Assembly: GCA_902760865.1 (NCBI GenBank)
Contig: CACWID010000002.1
Location: forward strand, 62,001 to 126,000
Source of the DNA: an uncultured Bacteroidales bacterium
GTDB lineage: Bacteria > Bacteroidota > Bacteroidia > Bacteroidales > Muribaculaceae
DNA length: 64,000 nucleotides
Direction: 5' to 3'
In this document: one piece after another, positions 58,649-64,000 of the stretch
Position numbering within the stretch: position 1 is the first letter of the stretch
How the letters are laid out: each line of letters begins with the position of its first letter
Notes under the pieces: generated by a model
Databases searched by the model: none
Told to the model about the DNA's origin: nothing
Seen by the model: only the letters and a program-made list of their open reading frames with translations
Made by a program: the position numbers and the translations under genes

Positions 58649-61600
58649 ATGAAAAAATTTAACGAGTACAACGGTTTTAACCTGTCAGATATCAACAAGG
58701 AAGTCCTGCAGCAGTGGGACAAGGAAGATGTGTTCGGTCGCAGCATCAGCGAGCGCGATGGCGCTCCGACTTACGTATTCTATGAGGGTCCTCCCAGTGC
58801 CAACGGCATGCCGGGCATCCATCACGTGATGGCCAGGACCATCAAGGACATCTTCTGCCGCTACAAGACGATGCAGGGCTACCAGGTACCGCGCAAGGCC
58901 GGTTGGGACACCCACGGCCTGCCCGTGGAGCTGGGCGTCGAGAAGGCTCTGGGCATCACCAAGGAGGATATCGGCAAGAAGATTTCGGTTGACGATTACA
59001 ATGCCACCTGCCGCAAGGAGGTGATGAAATACACCCGCGAGTGGGAAGACCTGACGCACCGCATGGGCTACTGGGTGGATATGAAGAATCCGTATATCAC
59101 CTACAAGAACAGCTACATCGAGAGCCTGTGGTGGCTGCTGAAGCAGCTCTACAACAAGGGCCTGCTCTACAAGGGCTACACCATCCAGCCCTACTCCCCC
59201 GCTGCCGGTACCGGCCTGAGCAGCCACGAGCTGAACCTGCCGGGCTGCTACCGTGACGTCAAGGACCAGACGGTAACTGCCCAGTTCACCGTGCTGAGCG
59301 GCGACGAGCACCCCGTGATCAAGAAGATCCACGAGGCGGCCGACGAGGGCTTCAACGATGCATACGTGCTGGCATGGACGACCACACCGTGGACCCTGCC
59401 TAGCAACACCGCACTGTGTGTGGGCAACAAGATCGACTATGTCGCTGTAGAGAGTTTCAACCCCTACACCGGCAAGTCCGCCATCTACCTGCTGGCCGAG
59501 GCCCGCGTCGAGGCTTACTTCAAGGCCGACGGCAAGGACCAGCCGCTGGAGTTCACCGCCGGCGCTAAGGTGGTGCCCTGGAAGGTCATCGCCACATTCA
59601 AGGGCCAGGACCTGCTGGAGATGCGCTACGCCCAGCTGTTCCCCTGGGTGAAGCCCGTGGACAAGATCGACGGCAAGGTCGTAGGCAACGACAACGGCTT
59701 CCGCGTCATCCCCGGTGATTATGTGACCACCGAGGACGGTACCGGTATCGTGCACATCGCGCCGACCTTCGGTGCCGACGATGCCCGCGTGGCCAAGGCC
59801 GCCGGCATCCCCGCTCTGTACATGATCAACAAGAAGATGGAGACCCGTCCCATGGTGGACCTCACTGGTAAGTACTACCTTATTGAGGACCTCGACGAGG
59901 AGTTCGTCAAGAACTTCGTCAACGTGGAGCTCTATCAGGAGTATGCCGGCCGCTGGGTCAAGAATGCCTATGACCCGAAATACACCGTGGGCGGCAAGTT
60001 CTACGAGGCCGAAGCCAACAAGGACGAGGACCTGAACATCTACATCTGCATCCGCATGAAGCAGGAAGGCACCGCCTTCAAGATGGAGAAGCACACCCAC
60101 AACTATCCCCACTGCTGGCGCACCGACAAGCCTGTGCTCTACTACCCGCTGGACAGCTGGTTCATCCGCGACACTGCCTGCCGCGACCGCATGATTGAGC
60201 TCAACCACACCATCAACTGGAAGCCCGAGCACACCGGCAGCGGCCGCTTCGGCAAGTGGCTCGAGAACCTCAACGACTGGAACCTGAGCCGCAGCCGCTA
60301 CTGGGGCACCCCGCTGCCCATCTGGCGCAACGATGACGGCGAGGAGAAGTGCATCGGCAGCATCGAGGAACTCTACAACGAGATCGAGAAGGCCGTGGCC
60401 GCTGGCGTGATGACGAGCAACCCCTATAAGGACAAGGGCTTCGTTCCCGGCGACTACAGCGAGGAGAACTACAATAAGATCGACATCCACCGCCCCTACG
60501 TCGACGACATCATCCTGGTGAGCGACACGGGCAAGCCCATGAAGCGTGAGCTCGACCTCATCGACGTGTGGTTCGACAGCGGTGCGATGCCTTATGCCCA
60601 GCTGCACTACCCGTTCGAGAACAAGGATGCCGTGGACAAGAATGGCTTCTTCCCCGCCGACTTCATCGCCGAGGGCGTTGACCAGACACGCGGTTGGTTT
60701 TTCACGCTGCATGCCATCGCCACGATGGTGTTTGACAGCGTGGCCTACAAGAACGTCATCTCCAACGGTCTGGTGCTCGACAAGGTAGGAGCCAAGATGA
60801 GCAAGCGCCTGGGCAACGCCGTTGACCCGTTCGGTGCCATCGAGACCTACGGTAGCGACCCGCTGCGCTGGTACATGATCAGCAACTCGTCGCCCTGGGA
60901 CAACCTGAAGTTTGACACCGAGGGCGTCATCGAGGTAGCCCGCAAGTTCTTCGGCACGCTGTATAACACCTACTCGTTCTTCGCCCTGTATGCCAACGTG
61001 GACGGCTTCGACCCCGAGGCTCAGCAGGTGCCCCTGAACGAGCGTCCCGAGATCGACCGCTGGATCATCTCGTTGCTCAACTCCCTCATTGCCGAGGTAC
61101 AGGCCGACCTGGAGGACTACGAGCCCACCAAGGCCGCCCGTGCCATCAGCACCTTTGTCGGCGACCACCTGAGCAACTGGTATGTGCGCCTGAACCGCAA
61201 GCGCTTCTGGGGCGGTGAAATGAGCCAGGACAAGCTGGCAGCCTACCAGACGCTGCACCAGTGCCTCACCACCGTGGCCCTGCTCATGGCTCCCGTGGCC
61301 CCCTTCTACAGCGACCGCCTGTACCGCGACCTGACCCATAGCGAGAACTCGGTTCACCTGGCTTCCTTCCCCAAGAGCGACACGAGCGTGATCGACAAGC
61401 AGCTCGAGCAGCGCATGCAGGCAGCCCAGGACGTTACCTCGATGGTACTGTCGCTGCGCCGCAAGCAGAACCTCAAGGTGCGCCAGCCGCTGCAGGCCAT
61501 CATGGTGCCCGTGCTCGATGAGCGCCAGCGCGCCGATGTCGAGGCCGTTGCCGACCTCATCCGCAACGAGGTCAACGTCAAGGAAATCAAGCTCGTGGGC

Positions 61601-62143
61601 AACGATGCCGGCATCCTCGTCAAGCGCGTGAAGCCCGACTTCAAGAAGCTGGGCCCGAAGTATGGCAAGGTAATGAAGGCCCTGGCCGCACGCATCACTG
61701 GCATGTCACAACCCGAAATCGCCCAGTTCGAGAAAGACGGCAAGTTTGTTGTTGACCTGGACGGCCAGCAGGCCGAGGTCGAGCTCGCCGACGTTGAAAT
61801 CATCAGCGAGGACATCCCCGGCTGGCTCGTGGCCAACGAGGGCAACTTGACCGTGGCTCTGGACATCACCGTGACCGACGAGCTGCGCCTCGAGGGCATC
61901 GCCCGCGAACTGGTGAACCGCATCCAGAACGTGCGCAAGAACAAAGACTTTGACATCACCGACCGCATCACCGTCACCATCGCTCCCGACGAGCGTACCG
62001 ACGAGGCCGTTAAGGCCTATGGCGACTACATCGCCCATCAGGTGCTGGCCGACAGCATCACGATAGCTCCTGTGGATTCCGCCAGCGCCGTCGAGCTTGA
62101 CATGGACGGCTGGATGCTGCCCGTCATGGTCGAGAAGGTGTGA
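58649..62143 (+). CDS. ileS: Isoleucyl-tRNA synthetase
   Basis: A 1164-residue class I synthetase. The HIGH-type motif is PSANGMPGIHHVM (about 50-62). The CP1 editing domain includes AWTTTPWTLPSNTALCVG. The catalytic domain has YWGTPLPIW, VDQTRGWFFTLHAI and KMSKRLGNAVDP (about 716-727). The anticodon-binding domain with NWYVRLNRKRFWGGE follows. It is long, of the eukaryote-like type (about 1040 or more residues) rather than the E. coli length (938), and lacks the C-terminal zinc cysteines of the bacterial type. This class is usually more tolerant of mupirocin, which is family knowledge and not shown here. Confidence 0.96.
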   Translation: MKKFNEYNGFNLSDINKEVLQQWDKEDVFGRSISERDGAPTYVFYEGPPSANGMPGIHHVMARTIKDIFCRYKTMQGYQVPRKAGWDTHGLPVELGVEKALGITKEDIGKKISVDDYNATCRKEVMKYTREWEDLTHRMGYWVDMKNPYITYKNSYIESLWWLLKQLYNKGLLYKGYTIQPYSPAAGTGLSSHELNLPGCYRDVKDQTVTAQFTVLSGDEHPVIKKIHEAADEGFNDAYVLAWTTTPWTLPSNTALCVGNKIDYVAVESFNPYTGKSAIYLLAEARVEAYFKADGKDQPLEFTAGAKVVPWKVIATFKGQDLLEMRYAQLFPWVKPVDKIDGKVVGNDNGFRVIPGDYVTTEDGTGIVHIAPTFGADDARVAKAAGIPALYMINKKMETRPMVDLTGKYYLIEDLDEEFVKNFVNVELYQEYAGRWVKNAYDPKYTVGGKFYEAEANKDEDLNIYICIRMKQEGTAFKMEKHTHNYPHCWRTDKPVLYYPLDSWFIRDTACRDRMIELNHTINWKPEHTGSGRFGKWLENLNDWNLSRSRYWGTPLPIWRNDDGEEKCIGSIEELYNEIEKAVAAGVMTSNPYKDKGFVPGDYSEENYNKIDIHRPYVDDIILVSDTGKPMKRELDLIDVWFDSGAMPYAQLHYPFENKDAVDKNGFFPADFIAEGVDQTRGWFFTLHAIATMVFDSVAYKNVISNGLVLDKVGAKMSKRLGNAVDPFGAIETYGSDPLRWYMISNSSPWDNLKFDTEGVIEVARKFFGTLYNTYSFFALYANVDGFDPEAQQVPLNERPEIDRWIISLLNSLIAEVQADLEDYEPTKAARAISTFVGDHLSNWYVRLNRKRFWGGEMSQDKLAAYQTLHQCLTTVALLMAPVAPFYSDRLYRDLTHSENSVHLASFPKSDTSVIDKQLEQRMQAAQDVTSMVLSLRRKQNLKVRQPLQAIMVPVLDERQRADVEAVADLIRNEVNVKEIKLVGNDAGILVKRVKPDFKKLGPKYGKVMKALAARITGMSQPEIAQFEKDGKFVVDLDGQQAEVELADVEIISEDIPGWLVANEGNLTVALDITVTDELRLEGIARELVNRIQNVRKNKDFDITDRITVTIAPDERTDEAVKAYGDYIAHQVLADSITIAPVDSASAVELDMDGWMLPVMVEKV

Positions 62144-62164
62144 TCCTAGGTGTTAAGAATCAAA

Positions 62165-62209
62165 CTAGAAGATCTAGACAATCTAGAAAGTCTAGAAAAT
62201 CTAGAGAAC
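62165..62209. repeat. CTAGANNNT 9-bp array
   Basis: Five 9-bp units (CTAGAAGAT, CTAGACAAT, CTAGAAAGT, CTAGAAAAT, CTAGAGAAC) starting 21 bp after the ileS stop. Confidence 0.88.
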
Positions 62210-62244
62210 TGCCAACTGAATATTAAACGAACTAGATAATTCTT

Positions 62245-62631
62245 ATGGACAACAAGCAAGAAAAAGCCAGATACAGCGATGAGGAGCTTCAGGAGTTCAA
62301 GGAACTCATCCTGGCGAAGATTGAGGTGGCTCAGAAGAACTACGAGCGCCTGAAGGACAGCATCATGGTGGACGAGTCCAACCCCACATTCAAGATGATG
62401 GAGGAAGGCGCATCCACGATGCAGAAGGAAATCTCCAGCCAGAACGCAGAGCGCCAGCTGGACTTCATCCGCAAACTCCAGGCTGCGCTCGTGCGCATCG
62501 AGAACAAGACCTATGGCGTGTGCCGCATCACTGGCAAGCTGATTCCGCGCGAGCGCTTGCTGGCCGTGCCCCACACGACGCTGTCGCTCGAGGGCAAAGA
62601 AATCGAGGCCCAGAACAAGAAGGCCCGTTGA
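62245..62631 (+). CDS. TraR/DksA-family regulator with reduced zinc finger
   Basis: A 128-residue protein. An N-terminal coiled coil (about 10-85) and a C-terminal finger (about 88-115) match the DksA layout. The finger reads YGVCRITGKLIPRERLLAVP and keeps only Cys93; the other three zinc cysteines are replaced. This is the usual Bacteroidetes form. DksA proteins enter the RNA polymerase secondary channel and act with ppGpp. The coiled-coil tip lacks an obvious DxxDxA motif, so activity may differ. It follows ileS and precedes lspA by 16 bp. Confidence 0.87.
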   Translation: MDNKQEKARYSDEELQEFKELILAKIEVAQKNYERLKDSIMVDESNPTFKMMEEGASTMQKEISSQNAERQLDFIRKLQAALVRIENKTYGVCRITGKLIPRERLLAVPHTTLSLEGKEIEAQNKKAR

Positions 62632-62647
62632 TTACATCTCAACCTGC

Positions 62648-63352
62648 ATGAAACTGTCACGCGGCAAACTGGCAGCGCTCATTATTGCGCTGGTTATTGT
62701 CATCGACCAAGCCGTCAAGATTTGGGTCAAGACGCACTTCTACTATGGTGAGGAAGTGCAGATTACCTCATGGTTCAAGCTGTTGTTCATCGAGAATAAC
62801 GGCATGGCCTTCGGCATGGAGCTGGGCAGCAAACTGCTGCTCACGGTGTTCCGCATCATCGCCTCGGGTGCGTTTATCTACTACCTGTGGCGGTTGCGCA
62901 ACCGCACCGACATCCCCAAGGGGTACGTCGCCTGCATCGCCCTGATCACGGCCGGTGCGCTGGGCAACGTCATCGACTGCATCGCCTACGGCCTGATATT
63001 CAACAACCCCATGCCGCCCCAGGTGGCTCAGTTGTTCCCGCCCGACGGCGGCTACTCGACATTGTTCAACGGCCGCGTCGTGGATATGCTCTATTTCCCG
63101 CTGTGCGAGTGGAATTGGCCCGACTGGCTGCCCTGGATCGGCGGGAACCACTTCGTCTTCTTCCAGCCCATCTTCAACATCGCCGACGCATCGCTGAGCG
63201 TGAGTGTCATCGTGCTCATCCTGTTCTATGCCCGTTATCTGGCCGTCGGCAGCCATGATGCCGAGCAGACCGAGGCGACGGATGAAGAGAAAGAGGAAAC
63301 GACCGAGAACACGGTAAACCCGGAGAACGGGAATACCGAGGAAACAGAGTAA
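62648..63352 (+). CDS. lspA: Lipoprotein signal peptidase
   Basis: A 234-residue signal peptidase II. Spans lie at about 8-26, 64-81, 92-112 and 180-197. ENNGMAFGM (about 49-57) and GNVIDCIAYG are conserved regions. The catalytic aspartates are Asp146 (GRVVDMLYF) and Asp180 (FNIADASLS). It is longer than the E. coli enzyme (164) because of a loop with PPDGGYSTLF and CEWNWPDWLPWIGGNHF, and an acidic tail (EATDEEKEETTENTVNPENG). It cleaves prolipoproteins at the inner membrane. The next gene encodes a lipoprotein, 3 bp further on. Confidence 0.95.
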   Translation: MKLSRGKLAALIIALVIVIDQAVKIWVKTHFYYGEEVQITSWFKLLFIENNGMAFGMELGSKLLLTVFRIIASGAFIYYLWRLRNRTDIPKGYVACIALITAGALGNVIDCIAYGLIFNNPMPPQVAQLFPPDGGYSTLFNGRVVDMLYFPLCEWNWPDWLPWIGGNHFVFFQPIFNIADASLSVSVIVLILFYARYLAVGSHDAEQTEATDEEKEETTENTVNPENGNTEETE

Positions 63353-63355
63353 CAC

Positions 63356-64000
63356 ATGCGAGGCCTCCTGCTGCACATATCGTTATTGCTGGCCATCGGC
63401 TCGTTATTGCTGGCCATCGGCCTGGCAATGGTGTCCTGCGACAGGACGCCGGGAGGCGTGATCGGCGTCAACAAGATGGCCGACCTAATTGTGGACCTGC
63501 AGCTCGCCGAGGCCTATATCGAAAGTCACACCGCCGACTTTGAGGACGACTCGAGCAAGCTGGTCATCAAGCAGTCGATATTCAAGAAGCACGGCATCAC
63601 ACAGCAGGACTATGACTCGTCACTGGTGTGGTATGCCCACAACATGGAGGACTACAACAAGGCCTTTGACAAGGCTGCGCTCAAGCTCAAGGAACGCTAC
63701 GACAAGCTGGGCAAGTCAACCGCTGGGGAGACCGAGGAGGTCTTTGCCGACCGACCCACACACGATGTCAAGCCCCGCGGCGGCGCCCTCCGCAACTATT
63801 CGCGACTGCCCGGAGCCGACAGCGATGCCGACAGCGTGGACCTGTGGCAAGGCCAACGCAACTACACGCTTGCACAGGGCATGCGCCACGGGTTCATCAC
63901 CTTTGACATGCCCCCCGACGTCAACAAGCAGCCAGGAGACCGCTACCAGCTGGCCTACAAACTGCTACGCGGCGGCAACCATTTCAAGGTGAGCCTCAAC
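63356..64000 (+). CDS. DUF4296-type lipoprotein, 3' end beyond the window
   Basis: The first 215 codons are present and the frame is open to the window edge. The signal peptide ends in AMVSC with lipobox Cys28. Its hydrophobic core contains a perfect tandem duplication (SLLLAIG twice, 63380-63421). MADLIVDLQLAEAYIESHTA (about 41-60) and the helical region to about 115 match DUF4296, whose function is unknown. A Thr/Asp-rich middle follows, then a beta-like start (FITFDMPPDVNK). It starts 3 bp after lspA, a conserved order in Bacteroidales. Confidence 0.8.
   Translation, partial: MRGLLLHISLLLAIGSLLLAIGLAMVSCDRTPGGVIGVNKMADLIVDLQLAEAYIESHTADFEDDSSKLVIKQSIFKKHGITQQDYDSSLVWYAHNMEDYNKAFDKAALKLKERYDKLGKSTAGETEEVFADRPTHDVKPRGGALRNYSRLPGADSDADSVDLWQGQRNYTLAQGMRHGFITFDMPPDVNKQPGDRYQLAYKLLRGGNHFKVSLN

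Noticed and set aside
58685-61357. Very long frame opposite ileS
   Set aside because: Low-complexity Val/Gly/His-rich translation typical of an antisense shadow of a GC-rich gene.

Overview
The window comes from a member of the Bacteroidales, most likely Prevotellaceae or Muribaculaceae. Support: recurrent TAnnTTTG -7 promoter elements, secreted proteins with dockerin-like GDVN-DG-ISDVT repeats, a PPi-dependent phosphofructokinase, an NtrC-type regulator next to an FtsX-type ABC transporter, a DksA-like protein with a reduced zinc finger, and a myo-inositol-phosphate synthase beside sugar-nucleotide genes. No rRNA, tRNA, CRISPR array, prophage or intact insertion sequence was recognised.

Region 1 (1-11.4 kb, all leftward) is a capsule or exopolysaccharide locus. 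It holds a cut-off first gene, a nucleotidyltransferase-like protein, an APH-fold kinase, a HAD phosphatase, a nucleotidyltransferase, a polysaccharide pyruvyl transferase, three family-2 glycosyltransferases, two paralogous membrane acyltransferases and a hexapeptide acetyltransferase. A consensus promoter at 8.8 kb reads into the first operon, and a roughly 1.1 kb gene-poor stretch separates it from the second.

Region 2 (11.6-20.1 kb, rightward) has pdxA, a HAD protein, a second nucleotidyltransferase, myo-inositol-phosphate synthase, a Wzc-like polymerisation/tyrosine-kinase protein with a Tyr-Gly tail, and UDP-glucose dehydrogenase. The HAD/nucleotidyltransferase/inositol-phosphate-synthase run could form CDP-inositol for inositol lipids. 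A secreted endonuclease I and a two-domain radical SAM protein follow.

Region 3 (24.6-26.7 kb) is a small, AT-richer module. A HTH protein with a membrane-like C-terminus is divergent from a HigB/RelE-like toxin that is translationally coupled to two tiny peptides (53 and 26 residues). A YkvA/DUF1232 protein follows after a terminator. This is the best candidate for an undescribed system.

Region 4 (26.8-42.1 kb) is mostly housekeeping: cmk, ispH, rsmI-like, pfp, ribE, a phosphoesterase and a SPOR lipoprotein. It also has an MBOAT/SGNH acylation pair and a three-gene muropeptide-processing operon (transglutaminase-like, NlpC/P60, Ala-Glu epimerase).

Region 5 (42.5-53.5 kb) contains a TIR-like/TPR protein, a histidine kinase/response regulator pair, an FtsX permease with its ATPase, and two related secreted dockerin proteins. 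Region 6 (53.5-64 kb) has an RlmD-like rRNA methyltransferase, a TPR protein, an MscS channel, a class A acid phosphatase, ileS, a DksA-like protein, lspA and a cut-off lipoprotein.

Intergenic spaces carry several families of short-period arrays (7-, 8- and 9-bp units) and short palindromes. Some supply the stop codon of the adjoining gene.
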